Assembly (NCBI RefSeq): GCF_016801865.2
Contig: NC_068939.1
Location: forward strand, 92,338,879 to 92,402,878
Length of the DNA stretch: 64,000 nucleotides
Direction: 5' to 3'
DNA from: Culex pipiens pallens
Taxonomy: Eukaryota; Arthropoda; Insecta; Diptera; Culicidae
Program-made: the position numbers and the translations under genes
Notes under the pieces: generated by a model
What the model was told of the DNA's origin: nothing
The model's database searches: none
Seen by the model: only the letters and a program-made list of their open reading frames with translations
In this document: piece by piece, positions 1-12,076 of the stretch
How positions within the stretch are numbered: position 1 is the first letter of the stretch
Layout: each line of letters opens with the position of its first letter

Positions 1-2
1 GT

Positions 3-1341
3 GCTGCCTCGAAACTGTTCGAGTTGGTGGTGATTGGTCCAATCTTTGCCCATTGCCGCCAGGAATTATTCAGCGATCAGCATGGATTCTTTCCAAAACG
101 GTCCACTGCCACGAATCTGCTGTGCTTCATCGAGTTCGTTATCGATAGCTTCGACAATCGCTCTCAAACTGACGCCGTTTATACAGATTTGTCGGCAGCT
201 TTCGACAAGATTAACCACAGTATTGCTATCGCCAAACTCGAGAAGCTCGGATTCTGTGGCAGCCTGTTGACATGGTTCAGGTCGTATCTGTCGGGACGCT
301 CGCTGCGGGTGAAAATCGAGGACACACTCTCCGAAAGTTTCGACGCTACCTCTGGAATCGGTCAAGGCAGCCACCTCGGTCCGTTGGTGTTCTTGTTCTA
401 TTTCAACGACGCCAACTTCACCCTGAGAGGACCTCATCTTTCCTACGCAGACGACCTCAAACTGTTCGCCAAGATCGACTGTCTTGAAGATGCCGAAGCC
501 CTGCAACGCGAACTGGATAAGTTCGCTGATTGGTGTGAGGCGAATCACATGGTCCTTAATCCCGGAAAATGCCAGGTGATAACGTTTAGCCGGAAGCACT
601 CTCCGATAATCTTCAACTACCATCTTGGCGACACACTAGTGGAAAGGTTTTGATTTATTTCAGGCAGCTTTAACATGTTTGTCATTCGCTGCCTCACTAG
701 TGGAAAGAGTTGATCACGTTAAGGATCTCGGTGTCATACTGGACATTAAACTGACGTTCAAGCAACACGTGTCCTTCATCTCTGCCAAAGCATCCCGTCA
801 GCTCGGTCTGGTGATCCGTATGACACGCCACTTCACCGACATCCACTGCTTGAAAACGCTGTTCTGCTCGTTGGTCCGGTCCTCGCTCGAATATTGCTCG
901 TCGGTTTGGACTCCGCACTACAACAACGCCGTTTATCAGCTAGAGAGAATTCAACGCAGGTTTGTCCGATACGCCCTGAGACTGCTGCCCTGGAGAAATC
1001 CCCAGCAGCTGCCGCCATACGAAGACCGCTGCCAGCTCATGCATCTCGACACTCTCCAGCTGCGTCGTGACCTGGCCCGTGCGTTGACAGTTTCGGACGT
1101 TCTGACCGACAGGATCGATTGCCCCTCTCTCCGAGAAAAGATCACCCTGACTGCACCTGCCCGCCAGCTACGCCACACGCCAATCATGCAGATCCCTTTC
1201 CGCCGTACCAATTACAGCGCCAACGGAGCCATCGTCGGACTGAAGCGAGCCTTCAATAAAGTGTCCTCTGTTTTTGACGTCAGTTTGTCTCGCGATGTGT
1301 TAAAGTCCAAGTTTTTATCAGTGTTAAGACGAATGTTCTAG
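3..1341 (+). pseudogene. Non-LTR retrotransposon reverse transcriptase, 3' part, broken
   Basis: This is the 3' part of a LINE ORF2. The frame is open from the window edge, so the 5' part lies outside. Seen in the sequence: RT motif A (YTDLSAAFD, about 180-206), the QGS block (about 363-371) and the catalytic YADD (444-455), followed by the thumb region to a stop at 651-653. The frame resumes at about 682 and runs to a stop at 1341, ending in the helical tail seen after the RT domain in many mosquito LINEs. The break is a 61-bp insertion with a 13-bp duplication (634-646 and 695-707), which adds a stop and shifts the frame. The 3' UTR continues to about 1437, where an A-run may be the tail. 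I place it in the Jockey/CR1 group by general look; the clade is not certain. It sits in an intron of eIF5B in the same orientation and cannot encode an active enzyme. Confidence 0.9.
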
Positions 1342-1437
1342 TTTTAGTCTTAGTTTTAAGTTCATTTGGGCAATAAGTGCCTGTTGAGAAATATACAAAC
1401 GATAAATTACCCGAATGTTAAAGATATTGAAAAAAAA

Positions 1438-2300
1438 ATCTTACTGACAATTCGACGTTGTCGTGCTGTCATGTCGCACGTCGCTTTTTGATGTTCTGAG
1501 ATAAACGCGTTTTAATGTTTGATCTTAAATAAACATAAGTTTAAGCACGCAATATAAACAATAACGATCATGTTTTGTTTGGCTGACCATTCTGTGCATT
1601 GTCCCGAAGTTTAGTTGAATTTGGTTGGCGGAGTTCCGAGTTATAGTTACAATTGTTTACGGTAGTCTGGCATGTACGTGTGCCAAACGCGTTCTGACCT
1701 GAAATCCCTTTGACCAGTTGTCGTTCTTACAGCAATTTTGAGGGTGTGTCAAGATAGCCTTTTTTCAAAATTTGAAAACTTTTGGTCAAAAAAAAATCTA
1801 GCATTTCTTAAAAGGAAGGGAGGTATAGTATTAAGGTTGCTAGACAAAAAGTGACTTAGTGGGGTGGGGTATGGATGACGGTTTGCTGTAGGGAGCTGTC
1901 ACTCGTTTTTTCTGTGACGAAAACGCCCGAATTACAAAAAAATACCCAACCATATGCCATATTTTGCAACGGTTGGGCCGGTCGTACCGATGACGGACGT
2001 GTGTCGCAAACACTCATGTGAAATATTTCGCATAGTTTGTCGTTGTTGTTGTTGTTGTTGTTAATTTTCCTCATTCTGAGTGGAAAATAGGACGGAAAAT
2101 GGTTCCGCTCGGGTGATGATGGGAGGATGAGTCGGACTTTCGTCGCGCAATATGGCCGCAACAAACAATTTTCGTCACCGCGCAGAGCGTCACTTTTGAC
2201 GCACTCTGCACCAGCATCAGTGTCCCGCCAAAATTACCAGCGTGTGTGATCGCCATCATTAATCTGGGTTTTATTTTCGCTTTTCCACCTCACTTTGCAG
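1438..2300. other. Intron sequence upstream of the eIF5B exon
   Basis: There is no gene here. It holds a (GTT)7 microsatellite at 2042-2062 and ends with the splice acceptor TTTGCAG at 2294-2300. The open frames on the - strand at 1856-2259 have no protein-like features. Confidence 0.6.
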
Positions 2301-2462
2301 TTTGTTGACCTGGGCGTGGTGACGTCGATCGAAGCTAATCACAAACAAATTGAGACTGCCAGGAAGGGACAGGAGGTCTGCATCAAGATCGAGCCGATCC
2401 CGGGCGAAACGCCCAAGATGTTCGGCCGACACTTTGAGGAAACCGATATGCTAGTTAGTAAG
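2301..2462 (+). CDS. eIF5B: eIF5B penultimate exon (domain IV)
   Basis: Eukaryotic translation initiation factor 5B is the GTPase that joins the 60S and 40S subunits at the end of initiation. This exon encodes 54 codons of C-terminal domain IV. It includes the conserved stretches VTSIEANHKQ, GQEVCIKIEPIPGE and PKMFGRHFEETD, which are near-invariant in animal eIF5B. The exon is bounded by the acceptor TTTGCAG ending at 2300 and the donor GTAAGTGG starting at 2463. It is exactly 162 nt, so both introns are phase 0. The last codons (VSK) continue directly into ISRQS of the exon at 26891. The upstream exons with the GTPase domain lie before the window. Domain IV is the part known to bind the eIF1A C-terminus. 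Confidence 0.97.
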
Positions 2463-2998
2463 GTAAGTGGCGTTTGTATTAATATTTATTTGTATAGCTT
2501 AATTAATTATTCTTTGTTCGGTGCTGATTCGAGTTTCTTAAGGATGTAAAAGGTATCATTTCTTGTCATAAGTTGGCAATGTCTGCTTCAGAATATCATT
2601 AAATCTGGACTAAGAATGCATCAATCAAACAGGATTTTCCTCATAATTGAATCAAAATCAATCACAACAGGAACTACCATAATTGAATGCCAATGTTCCA
2701 GAATGCCCACGAACAATTGATTAACAAGATGAGTCGATCAAATGATGATCATTTGGTGTTTGCTCTCTGCATCGCTTAGAAAAATTTAATCGTTAACAAA
2801 TCTGGACAATCCATTTGGGTTCCACAAATTCCAAATTTCAAGCTTTATTTTAATTTATTTTAAACTAAAAGCATCCAAAATCCAAAATTCAACATTAAAC
2901 AATGCATTTAATCAATAGTTAACAATCAATTGTATAATATGTCCATCAATATATGAAAAATGGTATACCATATTTATAAAATTCTTTGTACCTACTCC
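2463..2998. other. AT-rich intron, nothing recognised
   Basis: I see no coding frame with protein-like features, no TIR pair and no tandem repeat here. Confidence 0.5.
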
Positions 2999-3236
2999 CA
3001 CGCAGAAAAAAGTTTTGTAGAATCAGCCTGTACGAGGTTTGAATCAACAAAATTTTTGTTGAATATAATCAACGCCGATTTTGCTTTGAAACAAACCTTG
3101 ATTTTCTCGATTCCACGAAAGTCTTTTGTTGTTTTGAAAAAGCTGCTTTGACGTTTAGCGTTGAGTCAACAAAAATTATGATTTTCAAATCAACAAAATG
3201 TTTTGTTGATTCAAATATGCCTTATTTTTCTGCGTG
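2999..3236. mobile_element. Short TIR element (MITE)
   Basis: Terminal inverted repeats CACGCAGAAAAA (2999-3010) and TTTTTCTGCGTG (3225-3236) bound 238 bp. The inside is AT-rich with several TTGTTGATTC-type inverted words and no transposase. The open frame 2960-3151 overlaps it and is not a gene. Confidence 0.7.
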
Positions 3237-3537
3237 ATAGACTAGGATGTCAGGAACAATGTTTCAACATAAGAAAAAAAATCCCAAAAAGTGCCTTTTA
3301 CGACTATTTTATAGAATTTTTTTATAGTTAAATATCCCCTGAAAAAATCCTGTACAGACATAGTTCTTAAATGCTTGTGTTTGGGCATGGCAGGGCGTTT
3401 TAGAAAAAAATTATTTTGAGTGTATTTTTTCAAAAATCACTTTGCAAAATAAGCCTAAAAAATGCCACCAATACATGCAGTTTGTAGGAAATTTCACAGA
3501 GAACATATTTCGTTTTTTTTATCCTCTACAACCCAAC

Positions 3538-3755
3538 CCCGCCTTTAGACGGGCTTAGATCTAAATTATTAGAATCTAAAAATTAGATCTAAAAATAAGA
3601 TCTTTATTATTTAGAAGAACTCTTGGAATTTTAGAAAACTTTAGGCTTGGAAGTTTGACTTGTTTTATGTGATTTTGCCAATGTTTTTTTAAAAATGTCA
3701 GTTTTTTAGTTGTCAACCTTGGCGGAGTTTTTTACTATCATTTCCTAAACATAAA
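3538..3755. repeat. Dispersed repeat, second copy at 37795-38030
   Basis: Both copies share the phrases TTTAGACGGGCTT, TTGTTTTATGTGA and TTTGCCAATGTTTT in the same order and spacing. The flanks 3237-3537 and 3756-4029 are AT-rich with nothing recognised. Confidence 0.65.
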
Positions 3756-4029
3756 GTAAAAAGCAGGATGCAGTAGTTTTTTTAGTGTCCCAGACTATGC
3801 CTCTACGCGTTTTTTACAATTTTTCCCTCTAACGCCTTGAGCTTTTGCCTCTTTTAAAAATACACAGCATAAAATCCGATGGTAAAATCGCATGCAAAAG
3901 CATGCACATCACCTTTGTGGACAAAAGCATGTAATATTGTATGAGAAAACGTGTACACAAAAAGCATGTACCAAAGAAAATATCAGGTCTGCTCACCCCA
4001 AAAATAACATCAATCCGGCGAGAGTCATA

Positions 4030-4951
4030 TCCAGATAACCAAGTCCGCGCCCCAACCCTCTCGGCTATCTCGCCGCAATGAAAATGGTCGGATCAATGCC
4101 AATGTAACAGAAGGTTTTCCGTACGTCGTATACCGTGTTCCTGGTTGTATGGTCGCCACCACAGTTGAAGCATTTTGCTTCGATGTTCTCGTTGATTGTG
4201 TTGCAAACTTGAGTTTTGTGCTAACCTCCGCAGGTTGCACAACGACTCTTGATAAAACTGTTCCTTACACCATGTGCAAACTGCAAGCATTTCGAACATT
4301 GCGTCACGTCACGGTGCACTGGACGATAACGTTCCCAAGTCACGATAATGTTGAAAATTGCCGAAACTGCTTTCAGCTCAGACGGCGTTGTCGATCCTGT
4401 CTCGAGATGGACCAGGTACAGTTGATCACGATACTTGATGTCCTTGTTGTGTCTCATCATCTTGAAGACTTCGATCACGTTCAACTTAAGAGTTTTGAGC
4501 TCTTCTTTCAGCACATTCACATCCATGTCGTACAGGCCTCGGAGGACCTGTTTCATGGGGCGTTTACCTGGATCGTCATGGCTGTAGTATTCAATCTTTG
4601 TGTTGTTCAAGAAATCCCGAACGTAGTTGTAATCCTTTCTGGTAGGTAGCAGAATTTTGAGTCCATCAGCACACAAGCGAATGGAAGCTCGTAAAGCACC
4701 AGATTTGATAAACCCGGTCAGCCACTTTCGCACCGAATCCGATGACGATGTTTTCACAAAAATGGGTGGCAACCTTTCCCGTCGTTCAAATTCTTCCTTC
4801 TCGCTCACGTCCACAGGGAGGGTAGCGACAATTTTTGAGCATCCTTGCTCAAACTGCCTGGCTTTGCAGGTAGCGCTTCGGCATTCTTTAGCTTCTTCAA
4901 ATCTGCCGATCCTGCTGGTCCTCACCGCCTCCTTTTCTTGCCGTGAGGCAT
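4030..4951 (-). pseudogene. Non-LTR retrotransposon ORF1 (gag-like) relic
   Basis: Read on the - strand, this encodes a gag-like ORF1 protein, the RNA-binding partner of a Jockey-type LINE. A possible original start is the ATG at 4951-4949 (MPHGKKRRR). It stops after nine codons, and the long frame 4925-4221 continues after a shift. That frame contains PPIFVKTSSSD and the KILLPTRKDYNYVRDFL region typical of the domain upstream of the zinc knuckles. It ends with CX2CX4H knuckles: in CSKCLQFAHGVRNS the last Cys is Ser. A further knuckle, CFNCGGDHTTRN, lies in another frame at about 4140-4185. No RT follows, so this is a 5' fragment. It is antisense to eIF5B and non-functional. Confidence 0.85.
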
Positions 4952-6469
4952 TTTTGCACTTTTTAGCACTTTTCAGTAGCTAATATCGAGGAGTACCACC
5001 TTTGGTGGTCCCAAAGGGAATATAATTCTCTGATATTCCGATACAAGTCCAAGAATAACAGAAATGTAGAAAAATTGATATTATAAAAAGTTTATTCATT
5101 AGTTCTGAATGTTTCAAAATTATTTGTCACAAAACTATTGATTTTATTGCACTTTGAAAATTCAGCTTTCAAAAAATTTTGTTTCCTCATGCCCAATGGT
5201 GCGCCATTTAAAAAAAAACGTAAAATAAATTTAACAAATTAAAATTTCAAAATCGATGTGCAAGGGTTCAAATGACTTGTGAACATTTTTTGTTTCACCT
5301 TAAATGCTTTCGTGTCGATTGTTCCAGCTTGTAATTATTTTCACAAAAATACCCAATTTTTGTTTGAATTTTGGTCTGTAAAAACGCTCGTACTCCATCA
5401 ATGTGGATGGAATTTCAGAACTTAATTTATATGTTTCCTAAACATGTGCAAAAAGAAGCAGTTGCAAATATTGTCACATCTCCGAGAAATTTGATCTCAA
5501 AGTTTTGATGCGTTGGTGCTACTATAGGCGTTACAGGGTTAAATGATAATGGTGCCATTTTAGAGCAGAAAATTTGAAAAAAGCAAAAAAAATGAAAAAG
5601 TGACTGTAAAAACATGAAAAAATAGAAAGGCAAGATGATATGATAGGAGGTGGTAGAAAAGGCAAAATTCTATCAAAAAGTAAAGATAAAGTAAACAAGA
5701 TAATTGCAAATTAAAATATTAAAATTAAAACAAGAAAAACATTAAACAAGAGAAGTAAAGTTTTTCGTAGAACAAAAGATGGTCAAGAACAGGGGAAATA
5801 AAAAAATAAAAAATAAAATTGGCTCTAGAGGGTTAACATCTCAATAAAATACTTGAAAAAACTCATTTTTAATTCAAGCTAAGTTGTAAACATTTCTTTT
5901 GATTTTTTGTTCTATGGAAACCGCTTTTTCTGTTGTACAAGCTTTTTGGTCACACCTCCTAAAATTTGGGAGTGATGTGAGCAGACCCGTTTTGTCGAAA
6001 CGCACTTGAAATTGGTATGTAAAAATCATCTTTTTTTGTTATTTGATTTTTGTAATTTTTATTTTTCTTCCAATTAACAATAGCGTTCAAATTGAGAAAT
6101 TTGAAATTCTTTGCAAAAAGCACTGATTGCTCTCAATTTTTACAAACTACAAACAATAAGCTACCCCAATACATAGACGGTTGGATCAACTTCCAAAAGG
6201 CTAATGCATGTGTGTGTGTGTTTTTTTTTCTTTAATTTTGTAGAAAAAAAAAATCAAAATTCGATTTTATGATCTCAGTTTAAAAGATGTTTTAAATATT
6301 GGTATTTTGTTTCGAAAGAGGGCATTTTCTTATTGAAAAGGGGGGTTGAGCACATTAGAGATGATGATTTTTCTAAAATAATTATCATGCACCAATTTTA
6401 GTACAATGACACAATTCTCTGCGTTTGTCAATTATCGTGATTACATTTCTCTGACGTCATTCATTATAA
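4952..6469. other. AT-rich intron with one dispersed repeat
   Basis: Positions 5540-5850 match 39616-39744 plus 40589-40730 (shared ATAATGGTGCC, GATAGGAGGTGGTA and AGAGGGTTAACAT). A short (TG)n tract lies near 6210. No coding sequence is supported. Confidence 0.5.
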
Positions 6470-7250
6470 AATCCTCATCCTAGGGAACGGGGTATCCTTT
6501 CCGGCAACTCGTTGCCATGCTCTGCAAGAGGATATTCCGTTGAGCAAACAGTTGCTCGCCTAATGAATAATTTATGGTTGGAAAAGGTGACGCTCTGGGA
6601 ACAGCCAGCTCCATATCCAAACAACACCACCTCACATCATCCAGGTCGAAAGGGGGGTAAATTATACCTGAGGGACACCGGAAAAGTCCACCCGGTCCGG
6701 GCATCGCTCCTCATGAATGACGCAATGCCTGTTTTCCTCCGTGGATGCTTTCCCATTTCGACCTGAATGGGGCACGAAGCCAAAATTGGTTCTGCCCTTT
6801 AATAACTAATAGTGTGTGGTGCACAATCTCTTGAATGGGAAAATGTTCCGTGTCCCAAAGTGCGCAGAAGCCAAAGTTGTCCTCGATATTGTTTTTGTGC
6901 TGCACTTTCTGAATGAATCGATGACCTCGTTTCGGTACATAGCACGGAACACAAACCGGATGGTCGCTGCCAGGATCGGGTTGGCTCCTTCCGCGCGCTG
7001 GCCTCATAACTGGGTTATACGTGACCTCATGGACGCCTCGATGACGTCAATCGTTGCCTCAGAATGCTGGCTAGAGTTCGATAACACAAAAACAGTGCAG
7101 TGGTGATGACGTCAGTGTGCGGTGCACTTTGCACTCCCCGGCCCAATTGCAAACTTAATTAAATTGAAATTGCAGTGTGAATTGGGAATGAGGGAAAGGT
7201 TTGCGAGGGAGATTCTATCAGGATTTTATTGCTGAGCAATTCTTATTTCT
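6470..7250. other. GC-richer non-repetitive intron block with two CRE octamers
   Basis: I see no recognised protein. The palindromic CRE/ATF octamer TGACGTCA occurs at 7042-7049 and 7107-7114, only 65 bp apart. The open frames at 6512-6766 and 6816-7106 lack splice support and family resemblance. Confidence 0.35.
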
Positions 7251-8462
7251 TTTTTTTATTTGGCTGAAACTTTTCTATGTCCAAAGAAGACAAAAACACC
7301 ATCCTTAAACTTTAGCTTGATCATTTAAAAATTATAAAGCTTTTCTCTATGGTGAATAATAACCGATCCTTAAATTTAAGACTTCATTCGATTGATGTGT
7401 GTCGACCGATGAATATTCATTTGTATTAAGCTGTACAGTTTTTAATTAGTATTCACTGAACACATTTTGCCCCGCTAGAGCGTAAATTGATTGAATTTTA
7501 AAATTATAATTCAACCCATCGTTAAAGCTCTTGTGCTGCGGAGACTACTCCAACGCGAAATAATTCTGCCCCGACAGTCCCCCACGAGGTTGATGAAGCT
7601 CTCCTACGCCGACGCCCCGACTTAAGTGGAGTAACGAACCGGTGCCATATTTGACGAGGCGCAACCTCAGGTCCAACGTTGCAGTTTGAAGTGCGGGGGG
7701 GAGGAGGCAGGATATACGTAGGAAATTAAGCTTAAAGTGATTTGCATTCACTGTCAATTATGGCTCCTTTTATTCACGCCATCTCCGGCGCGGGGCTGAT
7801 CCGACGTGCCTGATCTTGCAGAGCAGCAAAAAATAAATTAAAAAAAAGACGTTGTCTATTCGACGAAACGACTGTCGCAAATCTCGTCCCGGGATGCACA
7901 TGCGGGGTTCACTTAAAGAGGGACGTCCCTTGGATGCTGGTCGCAGCACTTACTTCTGATCCGGTGTGGTGTGCTGTACGTGAATATTAATCACAGACAC
8001 GGTGTTGCGAAATTTGTTGTTCCAGTTTACATAATTGCTTTTATTCGAGTTTGCATCTATAAACATTATTATGATATTGTAAAGTAATTCCTATAAAAAA
8101 AAAACTGACTTTTTATTTACAACTTTCGCATTCTTCTTTTTTCTTCTTTATTTGCTTTTTTTTCTGCAGAGCTAACATTTCGTTAAGATCAATTATCAAT
8201 TTTAGAGCTAACTTATTATTTTGATCAATTGCTTGCGCTTCTACGCATAATGTCTGCGGTTAATTTCAAGCAGTCGGTCTGGCCACTTGAATTTTTATGA
8301 TGTTTAAATGCATTATAATGCAATGGCGCAGTAATAACTGATAACGTTAATGATGACAAGAAAGAATGCCCTAGATTAGATTTGGTAAGGCTATTGCAAT
8401 TTTTTTTCATGTTTTTGTCTCCCCGAGAGCTTCGAAATCCCTGCAAAATTGAGGAGGCATTA
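7251..8462. other. Intron, nothing recognised
   Basis: An AT-rich stretch, then a GC-richer block (7530-7990), then AT-rich again. No repeats or genes were supported. Confidence 0.45.
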
Positions 8463-8990
8463 AAATTTTTGTAATTTTCTGTTCTACAACTTTGTAAAAT
8501 ATTCTAACCCTGCAAAGTTAGAAAAAACACGAAATTTTAAAATGAAAATTTTTGTTCTAAATGAAAAAATGACCCTTCTGGGTCAGTGTAGATTCGAAAA
8601 GTACATTAAATTTCCCATAAAATGACATGTTCCAAAAAAATTTACAGTCGAGTAACGGAAAATGGGAGAATTTTTAAAACTTTTTTGGTGTTTTTTCGGA
8701 ATTCTGAGTACGCTATCAAATCGGGCGTCTAATTTTACATAAAAGTCCCTTTGACACCAAATTTCTATCTCATCACCGTTTCAGGCTGCAAATTATTGAA
8801 AAACACCTCTTTTTTCGCATGTTCAAAAATGGAAGGGGTCGTACCGCCCCTCCGTCACGAGATATCAAAAAACGGACCTCGGATTCGTGATCAAGGACAA
8901 AAGTTACCCCTTAGGACAAAGTTTCACGCAAATCGAAGAGGGGTCGGGGCAACTTTTCCCGATTTCGTGTGAGTTGGTAGAGAATTACCC
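8463..8990 (+). repeat. Family A foldback element, single arm
   Basis: This matches the arms of the complete element at 19115-21294. Shared features are the word GACCCTTCTGGGTCA, the block TCAAATCGGGCGTCTAATTT and the end GAGAATTACCC (8980-8990). Only one arm is present; the left side is truncated. The open frame 8751-8972 is repeat sequence, and its near-identical product recurs at 19160-19345 on the - strand. Confidence 0.85.
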
Positions 8991-9939
8991 TGTTATAATT
9001 CAGTTTAATTCCCATTTTTATGTTTCAAATTTATTTATAGAACTGCGTGCACTGTGTTGACATTGTCTTGTTTAATTTTTTTTGGTTCAAGATATTTATC
9101 AGATACCATGATGTTTTCGAAGCATTTTTATTGTGATTGGAAAGCTCACTATCAGTATTTAACAAAATTAAATATGGTTTGATTTTTTGAATTATGCTTT
9201 TAAAACATTATCAACTATTTTATCAATCTTCTACTTGGAACGCAACATGCTCATTTTGTATGTAAATAAAAACAAATCAAAGTGTCATGCTGAAAACATT
9301 TCAAGCTGACAAAAAATCTCGAAAATAAGTTGCAACTAATTTTGAAATACAGTTAAACTGGCGCTCTTATGCCTTGCATATGCAACTTTGCATATATGAG
9401 TCATTGAATTTATTAGATATATCGATTAACCCAATGTTTACAATTTCTCTGCAAAACTCTTAAAGTGTTGATCCTTAAAAAATATCGTTGAGCAAGTCTA
9501 ATTTTTGTTAAATGCCTTAAATCGGGGTGATATAATTGATATAATTGAATTTACTTTTCAAATATCAGAATTTTCTCAAGTTGTGAATGTTAGAAATGTG
9601 TACCGGGCTGGATCACACAATGTCCATGTACTTCTTCTCAAATAAATTCAAAAAAGCTTTAAAAAATAATTACTTTGAAAATTGTTTATTTGAAAACCAG
9701 GACATCTTTGATAGTTACTGCACACCAATTTGTCATTACTGAATTCAGTTAAATTTACTGAAATCTGCACTACTGAAATTTTCAGTAAATGAAAACTTGC
9801 TGAAAAAAATATTGGAAAAGTAAAGTAAGTAAAGTAGTTAAATAAAATGTTCCAATTTTTCATACAACAAATTTCAAATTTACTCAGAAAATTGTTGTGC
9901 TGAAAATGCGTTTTTTTAATATTTAAAAAACAGATTAGG
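8991..9939. other. AT-rich intron, nothing recognised
   Basis: Low-complexity AT-rich sequence without TIRs or coding frames. Confidence 0.5.
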
Positions 9940-10150
9940 TGTCGGAGTTGGAGTCGGAGCTGAAGACAACAAATTTTGGAAAGCTGGAGTCGGAGTCGGC
10001 TAGAGTTGGTAGGCCGGAGTCGGAGTCGGAGCCGGAGTCAACAATTTGTGGAAAGCCGGAGTTGGAGTCGAAGTCGGCTTAGCTCAGAAAGCCGGAGTCG
10101 GAGTCGGAGTCGGAGTCGCTTGAAATATGACCCGACTCCGCAGCCCTGGT
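9940..10150 (+). repeat. GGAGTC minisatellite
   Basis: Imperfect tandem copies of the 6-mer GGAGTC are interrupted by AT-rich spacers and end in GACTCCGCAGCCCTG. The translated RS-dipeptide frame (9976-10173) is a by-product of the 6-mer and not an SR protein. The same GGAGTC and GCAGCCCTG vocabulary occurs inside the Harbinger-like MITEs. Confidence 0.85.
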
Positions 10151-10264
10151 TTTACTACATTTTAAATCTGTAAAAATAGTCAATTCTGATTTTTGGGATC
10201 ACAGATCGGTACAAAACGTAAATGCTTTGGAACAAGAGCCTAAAAATTTAAATTTGGTTGTTTT

Positions 10265-10383
10265 GCAAAATTTGGTTTAATCATAATTCTAGATTAAATT
10301 TTCAAAATCTATCCATCATGGGTTTCCTATGCAGATAGGACCTTTTGAAAATTTAATCTGGAATTATAATGATGCATTTTGCG
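10265..10383. repeat. Short foldback
   Basis: The arms begin GCAAAATTTGGTTTAATC and end with a near-complementary copy finishing ATGATGCATTTTGC. The loop is about 30 bp. Confidence 0.6.
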
Positions 10384-10647
10384 ATACTTTTTATTCCGAA
10401 AGGCTAGTCTTGATTGTAACATTTCCAAACTGTTTTTTTTAAGAGATCAGAAAATTTTATTATTTACAGTTGAAAGAAAGTTGAAAGTCAAAGACGAGAT
10501 ATCGGTGATCATAAAACGAGAGCTAGTTGGGCAACAATGAAACAATTTTTCCTGTTTTTTTTTTATCTTTGCATGGTTTTATCTCAGCAACCAAAGGCCT
10601 TATCAACCAAGTTTAAAAAAGCAAAATAAAGGGAATTTTCTCAGCTT

Positions 10648-10822
10648 TTCGAAAATTCTGGAGTTTTTTTTGAAAAGGTCCAATAAACCAAAATTTCAGT
10701 TTTTGCATGTTGGGTGTTTTTCAATACCTCTGACTCAAGGCGGTTTCAAAAACACCCAAAAAGCAAAAAATAAAAATTTGGTTTATTGGACCTTTTTTTA
10801 AAAAAAAACTCCAGAATTGTTT
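10648..10822. repeat. Foldback, arms about 70 bp
   Basis: The left arm contains GGTCCAATAAACC and GGGTGTTTTT. The right arm contains AAAAACACCC and GGTTTATTGGACC. The loop is about 20 bp (near 10726-10745). Confidence 0.75.
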
Positions 10823-10825
10823 TTT

Positions 10826-11750
10826 TTTTTTCATTTGCAATATTTAAGAAGATTCAAAAACTGCAATTCTTTCAAAAAATTGCATAAAAATGGCGTAAGC
10901 TTGAAAACGGTACACTTTGTCGAAATTGAAACAAAAGTGAAAAAGTATTCGCAACGGCCTTGTTGAAAACAACGCATTCTGGAACACCGTGGTGAATGCA
11001 GCAAAAGCAATTGATTGCCGGACAAGTGTCGGGGCCGGTCCAGACCCCCCTTCCCTCCCACATGAAGATCATGGGTGTAGAAATGCGTTTTTCAGAAAAA
11101 AAAGAGCACGAACCAGCCCATTGAAAGCTTTGGCAAGCGATTGATGGACATATTTTGTGCCGGTTTTCAACGTCGTCGTCGTCGTCGCGACGGTGCGTAG
11201 GATGGTCACCATCTGGGACTGCCCATTTATGGGTGACCGCGGCTGTGGGGACAACGAGGTTGCGGACATTCTGCCTACACGCCAGAACTACCTTCGCGTA
11301 CCGTACGGGGATTGTTTTTTCTTAACCTTTTTTTGTTGTTGTTGTTGCTGCGGAGGTTTTAGAGACAATGTTAATACTTAACATTATATATTTTCTATCG
11401 ATAAATTATTGGAGACTTTATTAGGCTCGAACCAGTTTTGGAGAGTGACTTTTTACGCCTTTGATCGTTGCTTGATTGTGCTGAACCTCATCGGTCACCA
11501 CGGCGAGTGTTTGTTTTGACCCAGACAGCTGACAAGTACAATTGATTTGTACTTGTACTTGTAATAAAAGGATACTTTATTTAGTTGTTGCCGCTATTCA
11601 CATTGGGGGTAATTCATAAACCACGTAAGCAATTACGAGGGAAAGGGTTCAGAATTGTCCACGCTCTCTACCAAAAGATTTGAAGTTCTGAAATTAAATA
11701 AAAATGTGTCCACGTGGTATATGGATGGCCCCTAGGCAGTGTTTTTGTAA
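10826..11750. other. Intron, nothing recognised except a (GTC)n tract
   Basis: A (GTC)n microsatellite lies at 11171-11188. The open frames at 10831-11381 overlap on both strands and show no protein-like pattern. Confidence 0.4.
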
Positions 11751-11752
11751 TG

Positions 11753-11912
11753 GAGCAATTCCAGCTCAAATCGGGAATTTTTCTGGTACTTTTGTACCCG
11801 ACCCTCTCCGATTATAATAAAACTTTTGGGACATGTTATCTTAGACATGTTATCTTAGGGGTACAAAAGTACCAAAAAAAATCCTGATTTGAGGTGGAAT
11901 TGCTCAATGACA
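11753..11912. repeat. Short TIR foldback
   Basis: The arms begin GGAGCAATTCCAGCTCAAAT and end ATTTGAGGTGGAATTGCTC, with GGTACTTTTGTACC inside. A perfect 14-bp tandem duplication (GACATGTTATCTTA) lies at 11830-11857. Confidence 0.75.
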
Positions 11913-12076
11913 GAACGTCTTTTTAAATGAATTATTCTCTTGTCAACTGGGTTGAATCGGAACTAAAGCCTGAATAAGGACAGCAGTATAAGAGCACTTT
12001 TCACCTCAAGTATAAATACTAAAAAAATTAATTGGCATTGCTATTCAGTGAATTCAAATGTAGAGGGTCCTACATT

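Noticed and set aside
4149..4983. Frames of 166 and 108 codons on the + strand
   Set aside because: They are antisense shadows of the LINE ORF1 relic, which carries the zinc knuckles on the - strand.
9976..10173. Arg/Ser-rich 65-codon frame resembling an SR-protein domain
   Set aside because: It is the translation of an imperfect GGAGTC hexamer minisatellite, with no splice or start context.
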